Shown here one piece after another: positions 1-6,697 of a stretch of 19,407 bases of DNA. The position numbers and the translations under genes are program-made. The notes below the pieces were generated by a model. That model was not told the origin of the DNA and ran no database searches. It saw nothing but the letters and a program-made list of their open reading frames with translations. Location: contig CAJUOQ010000036.1 of assembly GCA_910588235.1 (NCBI GenBank), forward strand, positions 1 to 19,407, read 5' to 3'. The stretch's first letter is position 1; each line of letters begins with the position of its first letter. This stretch comes from an uncultured Atopostipes sp. Lineage in GTDB: Bacteria; Bacillota; Bacilli; Lactobacillales; Carnobacteriaceae_A.

Positions 1-97
1 GACCCCTGCACATTTTGGTTGTATTACTTTGTTTAGTTTTCAAAGATCTATTCTTCACAGAAGCTTTCTTATAAATTTTATCGGCTTCATATGAGCT
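1..97 (-). other. 16S pre-rRNA leader (rRNA operon continues off the left edge)
   Basis: Read on the minus strand, this stretch lies downstream of two strong promoters and contains TCTTTGAAAACTAAACAAAG (positions 46 to 27), the conserved leader/antitermination-type sequence found before 16S (and in rRNA spacers) throughout the Bacilli. The promoters show that this is the operon start and not the 16S-23S spacer. The 16S gene itself is not in the window. An rRNA operon after lysS matches the gene order known for Bacillus subtilis. Confidence 0.75.
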
Positions 98-102
98 TTA
101 AT

Positions 103-131
103 ATTGTATAACGAATGGATTTAAATGTCAA
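103..131 (-). promoter_or_regulatory. rRNA operon promoter P2
   Basis: On the minus strand a perfect -35 TTGACA (131-126) is followed after exactly 17 bases by a -10 TACAAT (108-103). Just upstream is an A-rich run (about 134-155), which would suit an UP element. Transcription should start near 97 and run leftward into the 16S leader. Confidence 0.8.
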
Positions 132-202
132 GAGGTTTTTTCTTTTTTCTTAACTTTTCCAACTCGTTATTCAATGTCTGCTGCAAAACAGCGACAAGTA
201 AT

Positions 203-231
203 ATGATACCAATTTAACTCCTACTCGTCAA
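203..231 (-). promoter_or_regulatory. rRNA operon promoter P1
   Basis: On the minus strand TTGACG (231-226), a 17-base spacer and TATCAT (208-203) form a second sigma-A promoter exactly 100 bases upstream of P2, the tandem P1/P2 arrangement typical of rRNA operons. A-tracts follow upstream at about 235-257. The 394 bases between the window edge and the first gene hold only these promoters, the leader and a terminator. Confidence 0.75.
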
Positions 232-320
232 GGATATTTTGCAATTATTTTAAAAAGGTGAACTCTTATTTTCATTTTAGCACGTTTTTGGCGCTCTACT
301 ACAACATTCTTCCTTTTTAA

Positions 321-383
321 AAAATTAAAAAAGTTATTCAATGAAAGATAGATTTCGACTCTACTCCTCATTAAATAACTTTT
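321..383 (-). terminator. Intrinsic terminator of the AI-2E family gene
   Basis: On the minus strand 383-368 pairs with 344-329 over 16 base pairs including one G-U wobble, with a 23-base loop, and is followed by a T-rich run (TTTTAATTTT, 330-321). The stem is A/T rich, so it may be leaky, but it lies 11 bases past the stop codon and separates this gene from the rRNA promoters. Confidence 0.6.
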
Positions 384-394
384 GAATAGTGCTT

Positions 395-1576
395 TTAGTC
401 TTCTAGTTTATAAATGTCCTCAAGAGATTTCTCTTCGTACATTCCTTTTTCGGTTCCATAGTATTTATTGTAGCGCGCTTTGAATTTTTGAAAAGCATAA
501 GTAACAAATACTTTAAGAATTGCATAAATCGGAACCCCTAAGATCATTCCAATTAAACCAAGCAATTCACTCATAATAAGTAGAATAAAGATAATCGTTA
601 CCGGATGAACGTTTAAAGAACGGCCTAAAACATTTGGCTCAACTAAGTCTCCTTCAATAAATTGAATAATCGCCCACACGATGGTTAGTTGGCCAACCAT
701 CCAAAAGGAATCCGTCAGAGCAATGACCGCTGCAGGGACAAAGGTTAAGGTTGGACCTAAATAAGGAATAAAGGACAAGATTCCTCCAGCAACTGCTAAA
801 ACACCATTATAATTTAATCCTATAAGGGAAAAACCAAGAAACATGAGCACACCATTTACAATTGCGATAATGATTTGCCCTTTAATATAACCTCCAACTT
901 GTGTGTCAATCGCTCTTAAGATAGATGTAATATCTTTTCGACCACCTGGTGGGATTTTACCCATCAAGCCTTTCATAAATTGCGAACCGTCTTTTAATAA
1001 GAAAAATAAAATAATCGGAACCATTAATAAGATCACAAATACATTAGTAACACTTGAGATGATATTCCCAACACTAGAAAACCCTTCGGATAGATAATTC
1101 ACAAAATTTGTTTCAATATTATCGAAATAACCTAATGCTTCATTAAGAGCATTCTGTTGATCGGCATTTTGTGAAATGTTATTAAAGATTTCTCTTATAA
1201 AATTTGTTAGATTCTCAAATAAAGTAGGAATTGATTGAACTAGATCACTAAACTGCTGTTGTAAAGTAGGAATTAACCATAAAATTAACAGCGTGAGTAA
1301 GCCGGCAAAGGCAACATAAATTCCAATAATTGCCCAAAGTCTTTTAATCTTTTTACTTTCAAGAAAATCTGCGAGGGGATTTATTAAGTAATAAAGTATA
1401 AATGAAAGGACTAATGGCGTGATCACTGTAGAGAGCACAGTGACTATTGGTCGTAAGATAAAATCGAGCTGTGAATATAATAGAACAATCGCGCCAATTA
1501 ACAATAAGAGAACAAAAGTAAAGACTATATTATTACCGCCTAGAAACTTCATCCACTTTGTTTGTCTTTCCTTCAT
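395..1576 (-). CDS. AI-2E/UPF0118 family multispanning membrane transporter
   Basis: 393-residue integral membrane protein. Hydrophobic segments occur at about 17-34, 40-66, 80-103, 170-195, 228-256, 258-292 and 323-365, with a hydrophilic loop of about 65 residues (105-165) after the third, the usual profile of the AI-2E (PerM-like) family. Family signatures are IPYLGP (270-275) and a VEPNVLGRSLNVHP block (312-325). Members have been linked to AI-2 export or to Na+(Li+)/H+ antiport; the sequence does not tell which applies here, so the substrate is unknown. The ATG is preceded by AGGGTGG about 5 bases upstream. A hairpin separates it from lysS upstream and it has its own terminator, so it is probably a single-gene unit, although read-through from lysS is possible because I found no convincing promoter. 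Confidence 0.88.
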   Translation of the reverse strand: MKERQTKWMKFLGGNNIVFTFVLLLLIGAIVLLYSQLDFILRPIVTVLSTVITPLVLSFILYYLINPLADFLESKKIKRLWAIIGIYVAFAGLLTLLILWLIPTLQQQFSDLVQSIPTLFENLTNFIREIFNNISQNADQQNALNEALGYFDNIETNFVNYLSEGFSSVGNIISSVTNVFVILLMVPIILFFLLKDGSQFMKGLMGKIPPGGRKDITSILRAIDTQVGGYIKGQIIIAIVNGVLMFLGFSLIGLNYNGVLAVAGGILSFIPYLGPTLTFVPAAVIALTDSFWMVGQLTIVWAIIQFIEGDLVEPNVLGRSLNVHPVTIIFILLIMSELLGLIGMILGVPIYAILKVFVTYAFQKFKARYNKYYGTEKGMYEEKSLEDIYKLED

Positions 1577-1635
1577 AAAACCACCCTAGCATCAGACATT
1601 ATTGTTTCCTTAACTACTATATTTATAATACATGA

Positions 1636-1674
1636 AGAAAGCTGATGGCACAATCAATGCGCCATCAGCTTTCT
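1636..1674 (-). terminator. Intrinsic terminator after lysS
   Basis: A perfect 14-bp inverted repeat, AGAAAGCTGATGGC (1636-1649) with GCCATCAGCTTTCT (1661-1674), 14 bases beyond the lysS stop. The T-rich 3' side on the minus strand is short (CTTTCTTC); on the plus strand it runs TTCTCCTTTTTT, but no plus-strand gene needs it. Confidence 0.75.
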
Positions 1675-1688
1675 CCTTTTTTATTCTT

Positions 1689-3188
1689 TTAAACGTTTCT
1701 TAAAGTTGGGAATAAGATAACGTCTCGAATCGATTGAGTATTTGTCAGTAGCATGACTAAACGGTCAATCCCAATTCCGAGCCCGCCTGTTGGTGGAAGT
1801 CCATATTCTAATGCCTCCACAAATTCTTCATCAATGCCGTGCGCTTCTTCATTTCCTTGATCACGTTCCGCTTGTTGAGATTCAAAACGTTCACGTTGAT
1901 CAAAAGGATCATTTAACTCACTAAAGGCATTTCCATATTCATGGCCAGCAATAAAGAATTCAAAACGATCCGTAAATCGTGGATCTTCCTCATTTTTCTT
2001 GGCAAGAGGTGAGATCTCAATAGGATGACCATATACAAAGGTAGGTTGTCTTAATGAACTTTCAACAAATTCTTCAAAGAACTCATTAATCACATGACCA
2101 ACCGTTGCATATTCTTCAATCGCTACATTATGTTCTTCTGCGAGTGCACGTGCCTCTTCATTAGACATGTGCTCCCAGAAATCAACACCTGTTTTTTCTT
2201 TAATTAAATCGACCATATGACGTCGTGCCCATTCGCCACCTAATTCAATTTCTTCCTCGCCATAAGTAATGGTTGTTGTACCATTGACTTCTTCAGCTAC
2301 ATGTTGAATTAAGTCTTCGACAAGATCCATAACATCCCAGTAATCATGATACGCCGTATATAATTCAAGCATGGTAAACTCTGGATTATGTGTAGTGTCG
2401 ATTCCTTCGTTACGGAAGACTCGTCCGATTTCAAACACTTTTTCCATGCCACCAATGACTAAACGTTTCAAATGAAGTTCTAAGGCAATTCGAACATATA
2501 ACTCCATATCTAAAGCGTTATGGTGCGTAATGAATGGGCGAGCTGCTGCCCCACCAGGAATATTGTGTAAAGTAGGTGTTTCAACTTCAATATAACCTTC
2601 ATCCGTAAGATATTTACGAATTTCTTGAAGAATCTTACTACGTTTTACAAAACGCTCCATACTTTCTTCGTTTGTAATTAAGTCTAAGTAACGTTTACGA
2701 TATTTTGTTTCAACATCACTTAGCCCATAATATTGATCGGGTAATGGGCGTAATGATTTTGTTAGGAACGTTACATCATCAGCGCGGACAGTCAATTCTC
2801 CCGTGTTTGTTTTCATTAACACGCCTTCAACACCAATAAAGTCTCCTAAATCGGCATCTTGGAAAATTTCATATTGTTCCTCGCCTACTGCATCTAAACG
2901 AACATAAATTTGAATAGAACCTTTGCGATCTTTTAAGTTAGCAAAACTTGCTTTTCCGCTTCCACGTTTTGCCATCAAACGACCGCTGATTTGTGCTGGT
3001 ATTTCTTTTTCTTGTAAATCTTCTTTTGAAAATTCGTCGTATTCTTCAAGTAAATCCGACGATAAATTTTTCTGCTCGTAGCGATCTCCAAAAGGATCGA
3101 CGCCTTTTTCTCTAAGTTCGGCCATTTTTTCACGGCGAACGATCATTTGATCGTTTAGATCTTCAATATGTTCATTATCTTTAACCAT
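1689..3188 (-). CDS. lysS: Lysyl-tRNA synthetase, class II
   Basis: 499 residues, the normal size for bacterial class II LysRS, which charges tRNA-Lys with lysine in the cytoplasm. An N-terminal OB-fold anticodon-binding region (about 60-145) is followed by the class II catalytic core: motif 2 with FRNEGIDTTHNPEFTMLE (258-275) and motif 3 with GLPPTGGLGIGIDR (463-476), whose final Arg contacts ATP. The ATG start is supported by AAGGAAG on the minus strand about 12 bases upstream. It is divergent from the nrd operon and has its own terminator. I looked for a T-box leader and saw none, which fits class II lysS genes. The hslO-lysS neighbourhood and the following rRNA operon agree with Bacilli synteny; dusB, common between hslO and lysS in related genomes, is absent. 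Confidence 0.97.
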   Translation of the reverse strand: MVKDNEHIEDLNDQMIVRREKMAELREKGVDPFGDRYEQKNLSSDLLEEYDEFSKEDLQEKEIPAQISGRLMAKRGSGKASFANLKDRKGSIQIYVRLDAVGEEQYEIFQDADLGDFIGVEGVLMKTNTGELTVRADDVTFLTKSLRPLPDQYYGLSDVETKYRKRYLDLITNEESMERFVKRSKILQEIRKYLTDEGYIEVETPTLHNIPGGAAARPFITHHNALDMELYVRIALELHLKRLVIGGMEKVFEIGRVFRNEGIDTTHNPEFTMLELYTAYHDYWDVMDLVEDLIQHVAEEVNGTTTITYGEEEIELGGEWARRHMVDLIKEKTGVDFWEHMSNEEARALAEEHNVAIEEYATVGHVINEFFEEFVESSLRQPTFVYGHPIEISPLAKKNEEDPRFTDRFEFFIAGHEYGNAFSELNDPFDQRERFESQQAERDQGNEEAHGIDEEFVEALEYGLPPTGGLGIGIDRLVMLLTNTQSIRDVILFPTLRNV

Positions 3189-3254
3189 ACTTGTCGGCTT
3201 CCTTTCTTTTTATACTTACAATAATAGTAACAGTGCTTTTTTATTTATTTCATT

Positions 3255-3274
3255 CCTTAATTGATTCATTAAGG
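3255..3274. repeat. Small inverted repeat in the lysS/nrd divergent region
   Basis: CCTTAAT (3255-3261) and ATTAAGG (3268-3274) form a perfect 7-bp inverted repeat with a 6-base centre, 67 bases upstream of the lysS start and about 145 bases upstream of the nrd promoter. It could be an operator or chance in A/T-rich DNA. I see no convincing lysS promoter hexamers nearby. Confidence 0.25.
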
Positions 3275-3417
3275 TCGAGTGGATTTATTTCATAAAATCA
3301 ATCAATTAACATAGTATCATATTTTGCGATTCTCTGAAAGCTTTTAATAACAAGTTTCAAATAATGGTATACAATTTTTAGGGGCTAAAATGAATACGCA
3401 AATAAAAAATTACTTGC

Positions 3418-3445
3418 TTGAACTCCCTTTGGAATATGTTATAAT
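3418..3445 (+). promoter_or_regulatory. Promoter of the nrdHIEF operon
   Basis: TTGAAC (3418-3423), a 16-base spacer and a perfect TATAAT (3440-3445) preceded by TG (extended -10, TGTTATAAT). Predicted start is near 3452, giving a leader of about 415 bases that contains the riboswitch and the leader terminator. Confidence 0.75.
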
Positions 3446-3485
3446 TCCTACATGTAGTATAAAATTTATAAAAAACAATTAAATA

Positions 3486-3501
3486 ACACAAAATATAGTA
3501 T
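3486..3501 (+). promoter_or_regulatory. Possible NrdR box
   Basis: ACACAAAATATAGTAT agrees with 14 of 16 positions of the NrdR-box consensus as I remember it (acaCwAtATaTwGtgT). NrdR represses RNR operons in many bacteria. Against it: only one copy is evident, whereas NrdR usually binds paired boxes, it lies downstream of the predicted transcription start, and the region is A/T rich. Confidence 0.35.
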
Positions 3502-3684
3502 CTCAAGTAAATGGTGGCATTTCGATGTCTTAAAAGGGAAGCCAGTTAAAAGCTGACGCTGCCCCCGCAACTGTATGTGTGGACGAATTAACAATCCACT
3601 GTATCAAGGTTTCTGTCAAGAAACGATATGGGAAGGGTTATAGTAGGACGAAGCACAAGCCAGGAGACCTGCCAGTACTTGTAG
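3502..3684 (+). ncRNA. Cobalamin (B12) riboswitch aptamer
   Basis: The conserved core of the cobalamin aptamer is plain: AAAAGGGAAGCC (3532-3543), GCTGCCCCCGCAACTGT (3558-3574) and the B12 box AAGCCAGGAGACCTGCC (3657-3673). P1 is formed by CAAGTA (3504-3509) with TACTTG (3676-3681), extendable by two pairs across a bulge. The roughly 80-base peripheral section between the central core and the B12 box includes the pairings GTGGA/TCCAC and GTTTCT/AGAAAC (3609-3614/3619-3624) and suggests the large adenosylcobalamin-type class. It lies in the leader of a class Ib RNR operon and is followed by a strong terminator, so it should repress by premature termination when cobalamin is bound. The aptamer is certain; the ligand form and switching direction are inferred. 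Confidence 0.95.
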
Positions 3685-3698
3685 TTTCTATTTTTCGG

Positions 3699-3765
3699 GG
3701 ATGAAAAAGAAGAAACGATAGAACTGCTTTATATTGACTTTCTGTCGTTTTCTAACCGTTCATCC
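3699..3765 (+). promoter_or_regulatory. Candidate antiterminator of the B12 riboswitch
   Basis: GGATGAA (3699-3705) can pair with TTCATCC (3759-3765), and inside it AAACGATAGAA (3713-3723) pairs with TTCTGTCGTTT (3740-3750) with one G-U pair. The outer helix uses half of the 5' arm and the loop of the downstream terminator, so the two structures exclude each other. This is a hand-drawn fold and has not been energy-minimised. Confidence 0.5.
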
Positions 3766-3783
3766 AAAATGAACGGTTTTTTT
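3754..3783 (+). terminator. Riboswitch-controlled leader terminator
   Basis: AACCGTTCAT (3754-3763), a 5-base loop and ATGAACGGTT (3769-3778) form a perfect 10-bp stem followed by seven T (3777-3783), between the aptamer and the nrdH ribosome binding site. A strong intrinsic terminator inside a 5' leader is the hallmark of transcription attenuation. Confidence 0.92.
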
Positions 3784-3790
3784 GTTGCTT

Positions 3791-3830
3791 AAAGGAGGAA
3801 ATTTAAAAGAACGATATACTACTCCCCTTT
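3791..3830 (+). other. Orphan Shine-Dalgarno sequence in a small hairpin
   Basis: AAAGGAGG (3791-3798) is a perfect Shine-Dalgarno sequence, but no ATG, GTG or TTG follows at a usable distance. It can pair with TCCCCTTT (3823-3830) with one bulged A. It may be a relic of a leader ORF, a ribosome standby site, or chance. Confidence 0.35.
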
Positions 3831-3869
3831 ATGATTGAGAGACATAAAAAAATAATTGGAGGAATAAAA

Positions 3870-4109
3870 ATGACTATTACAGTTTATTCAAAAAGCGGTT
3901 GTCCCGAATGCGTCTTTACTAAAAAATTCTTAGAAGCAGAAAATGTTCCTTATATAGAAAAAAGAGTTGATAAAAATGAGGACTATTTAGAGGAGGTTAC
4001 TCTTTTAGGTTATCGCTCTCTGCCAGTTATAAAAGTTGATGAAGATGAAACTTTCACAGGCTATCGGCCAGAAAAGCTAGAAAATCTGGTGCTTGCATGG
4101 CAAAGATAG
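3870..4109 (+). CDS. nrdH: NrdH-redoxin, glutaredoxin-like electron donor of class Ib RNR
   Basis: 79-residue thioredoxin-fold protein that re-reduces the NrdE active-site disulfide. It has the redox motif CPEC (Cys11, Cys14), the cis-proline segment SLPVI and the NrdH-type end FTGYRPEKLENL, where glutaredoxins would bind glutathione. I chose the ATG at 3870 because GGAGG (3858-3862) lies 7 bases upstream and the product then has the normal NrdH length; an in-frame ATG at 3831 would add 13 unconserved residues, has no usable ribosome binding site and touches the leader hairpin. First gene of nrdHIEF; its end overlaps the nrdI start by 13 bases. The CPEC motif differs from the CxQC common in studied NrdH proteins. 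Expression should depend on read-through of the riboswitch terminator. Confidence 0.93.
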   Translation: MTITVYSKSGCPECVFTKKFLEAENVPYIEKRVDKNEDYLEEVTLLGYRSLPVIKVDEDETFTGYRPEKLENLVLAWQR

Positions 4110-4489
4110 TCTACTACTCTCAAACAGGACAAACCAGAAAATTTGTAGAAAAAATTAAAAATATTGAGAGCCTTGAAATTACACCGGATCATTTTGAAAT
4201 TGAAATGGCAGAAGCTTTTATCTTAGTCATGCCTTCTTATGAAACAAACGTCCATCCAATTGTGATCGATACCGCTGCTGATTTTTTGGAAACAGCAGAT
4301 AATCTTTCATATTGTAAAGGTTTATTTGGATGTGGTAACCGAAACTTTGCAGAATTGTTTTGTATAACAGCTAGAACACTTGCTGAAGAATATGACATAC
4401 CCCTTCTGCATACACTCGAATTTCAAGGGTCCCCTTTAGATGTTCAAAAAATGGAAGAGGAGTTGTTACAAATTGACCACAATCACTAA
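4097..4489 (+). CDS. nrdI: NrdI, flavodoxin-like activator of class Ib RNR
   Basis: 130 residues. NrdI is an FMN protein that supplies the oxidant used to build the Mn(III)2-tyrosyl radical cofactor of NrdF. The FMN phosphate loop is seen as SQTGQT (8-13) and the family signature as GCGNRNF (78-84). The ATG lies inside the end of nrdH (13-base overlap) with only a weak ribosome binding site, so translation is probably coupled to nrdH. Its own 3' end overlaps nrdE. Its presence between nrdH and nrdE identifies the operon as class Ib rather than Ia. Confidence 0.95.
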   Translation: MAKIVYYSQTGQTRKFVEKIKNIESLEITPDHFEIEMAEAFILVMPSYETNVHPIVIDTAADFLETADNLSYCKGLFGCGNRNFAELFCITARTLAEEYDIPLLHTLEFQGSPLDVQKMEEELLQIDHNH

Positions 4490-6668
4490 GAAAGCTGTCG
4501 AAAAACCAGAAGATATTACTTATTTTAAGTTAAACAACATGGTAAACATTCCGACTGAAAACAATGAGATTCAACTAGATAAAGATAAAGAAGCGGTACG
4601 AGCGTACTTTTTAGAAAATATCAATCCGAATACTGTCTTCTTTTATACATTAGAAGAAAAAATTGATTACTTAATCGAAAATGATTATATAGAAGAAACG
4701 TTTATTCAAAAATATGATTTTTCATTTATAAAAAAATTGTTCCAATTTTTATATGATCAAAAATTCCGTTTCAACAGTTTCATGGGCGCTTATAAATTTT
4801 ATAACCAATATGCCCTAAAAACAAATGACGGTCGTAAGTTTTTAGAAAGATATGAAGACCGCATTGGCTTTGTCTCCCTCTATCTAGCGGATGGGGATGA
4901 AAAGCTCGCTTGGAATATCGCAAAAGAACATATAAACCAACGACTACAACTCGCAACACCAACTTTTTTAAATGCGGGTAAAAAAGCTCGCGGGGAGCTT
5001 GTTAGTTGTTTCCTACTCGATGTGCAAGACAATATGGAAGCTATTGGGCGTTCGATTAACTCTGCACTTCAATTGTCCAAACGCGGTGGCGGCGTCGGGA
5101 TTAATTTAAGTAACTTGCGTGAAGCAGGAGCTCCGATTAAAAAAATCGCGAATGCAGGCTCAGGTGTTGTTCCTGTAATGAAAATTTTTGAGGATAGTTT
5201 TAGTTATGCCAATCAATTAGGCCAACGAAACGGTGCCGGTGCTGTTTACTTAAACGTGTTTCATCCAGATATTTACGAGTTCTTATCCACCAAGAAAGAA
5301 AATGCGGATGAAAAAGTACGCGTTAAAACACTCTCTTTAGGATTAGTCATGCCGGATAAATATTATGAACTACTAAAAACAAATGAACCGATGTATTTAT
5401 TTAGTCCTTATGATGTTGAAAGAATTTATGGTGAGCCTTTTGCTTATATTGACATAACAGAAAAATATGATGAAATGGTTCAAAATGAGGACATCAAAAA
5501 ATATCAAATCAATGCGCGGGAATTAGAACAAGAGATTTCAAGATTACAGCAAGAGTCAGGCTACCCTTATATTGTAAATGTGGACACAGCCAATCGCGAA
5601 AACCCTATTTATGGTCGAATTGTCATGAGTAACTTATGTAGTGAAATTTTACAAGTGCAATCCCCTTCTGAACTCAATGAAGATCTATCCTTTAAAGAAG
5701 TGGGTCATGATATCAGCTGTAACTTAGGCTCTACGAATATCACAGAAATGCTTCAATCTGCTGATTTCGAAGCATCGATTGAAACAGCCATTCGTGCGCT
5801 GTCAGCGGTCTCTGACATGACAAATATTCAAGCTGTACCGACCGTTGAAAAAGGAAACAAAGCCTATAACTCCATCGGATTGGGAGCAATGGGTCTTCAC
5901 ACCGCTTTAGCTGTGAATCATATTCATTATGGTTCTAAAGAAGCTTTAGAATTTACGGACGCTTACTTCCGAGCTCTCCGCTTCTATGCTTTAAAAGCTA
6001 GTCATCAAATTGCGAAAGAAAAAGGAACCACATTCTTTGAATTTGAAAAATCAGCTTATGCAGATGGCTCTTACTTAAATCGAAAATATATTAATCAACC
6101 AGAATTTTCATTTGAATCTGAAAAAGTACAAGCTATTTTCGAAAATGTAACAATGCCAACCATTAATGATTGGAAAGAGTTAAACGAGGATATTATGACA
6201 GATGGTTTATATAATGCTTATTTATTAGCGATCGCTCCTACTGGCAGTATCTCTTATATTAATGAAGCATCCAGTTCACTCCATCCAGTCATTAACTTAA
6301 TTGAAAATAGACAAGAAGAGAATATTGGATCGATTTACTATCCAGCCCCTCATTTAGATAATGAGACGATTCATTATTATAAATCAGCTTATGATACCGA
6401 TATGCGGGATGTTATTGATACTTATGCCACAGCTCAAGCGCATATCGACCAAGGAATGAGTTTAACTTTATTTATGCGTTCTGTTATTCCTGAAGGTTTA
6501 TATGAATGGAAAAATGGGAAGTCACCAAACATGACCACAAGAGACTTAAATAAACTACGGAACTATGCTTGGTCAAAAGGGATTAAATCCATTTATTATG
6601 TGCGTACGCATACAGGTGATGACTCGATAGAGATTGGTGTCAATGAATGTGAAAGCTGCGTTATTTAA
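4473..6668 (+). CDS. nrdE: Class Ib ribonucleoside-diphosphate reductase, alpha subunit
   Basis: 731 residues from this start. NrdE binds NDP substrates and allosteric effectors and reduces them to dNDPs with the radical from NrdF. The catalytic set is visible: Asn387, Cys389 and Glu391 in SNLCSEI, the redox pair Cys179 (LVSCFLL) and Cys416 (DISCNLGSTN), and the C-terminal relay CESC (Cys726, Cys729) near the end, which NrdH reduces. An N-terminal ATP cone of the class Ia type is not evident, as usual in NrdE. I prefer the TTG at 4473 because GAGGAG (4457-4462) lies 10 bases upstream and the family conservation (DITYFKLNN) begins soon after; an ATG at 4440 has no proper ribosome binding site and would overlap nrdI by 50 bases. 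With TTG the overlap with nrdI is 17 bases. Start choice is the main uncertainty; the function is certain. Confidence 0.96.
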   Translation: MTTITKKAVEKPEDITYFKLNNMVNIPTENNEIQLDKDKEAVRAYFLENINPNTVFFYTLEEKIDYLIENDYIEETFIQKYDFSFIKKLFQFLYDQKFRFNSFMGAYKFYNQYALKTNDGRKFLERYEDRIGFVSLYLADGDEKLAWNIAKEHINQRLQLATPTFLNAGKKARGELVSCFLLDVQDNMEAIGRSINSALQLSKRGGGVGINLSNLREAGAPIKKIANAGSGVVPVMKIFEDSFSYANQLGQRNGAGAVYLNVFHPDIYEFLSTKKENADEKVRVKTLSLGLVMPDKYYELLKTNEPMYLFSPYDVERIYGEPFAYIDITEKYDEMVQNEDIKKYQINARELEQEISRLQQESGYPYIVNVDTANRENPIYGRIVMSNLCSEILQVQSPSELNEDLSFKEVGHDISCNLGSTNITEMLQSADFEASIETAIRALSAVSDMTNIQAVPTVEKGNKAYNSIGLGAMGLHTALAVNHIHYGSKEALEFTDAYFRALRFYALKASHQIAKEKGTTFFEFEKSAYADGSYLNRKYINQPEFSFESEKVQAIFENVTMPTINDWKELNEDIMTDGLYNAYLLAIAPTGSISYINEASSSLHPVINLIENRQEENIGSIYYPAPHLDNETIHYYKSAYDTDMRDVIDTYATAQAHIDQGMSLTLFMRSVIPEGLYEWKNGKSPNMTTRDLNKLRNYAWSKGIKSIYYVRTHTGDDSIEIGVNECESCVI

Positions 6669-6697
6669 AAAGAGATCGAAGGAGAAAAGATGAATAC

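Noticed and set aside
3189..3350. T-box leader upstream of lysS
   Set aside because: No AGGGTGG-type T-box sequence, specifier hairpin or terminator is present before lysS.
3831..3869. Longer nrdH beginning at ATG 3831
   Set aside because: No ribosome site at a workable distance and the extra 13 residues are not typical of NrdH; GGAGG sits 7 bases before ATG 3870.
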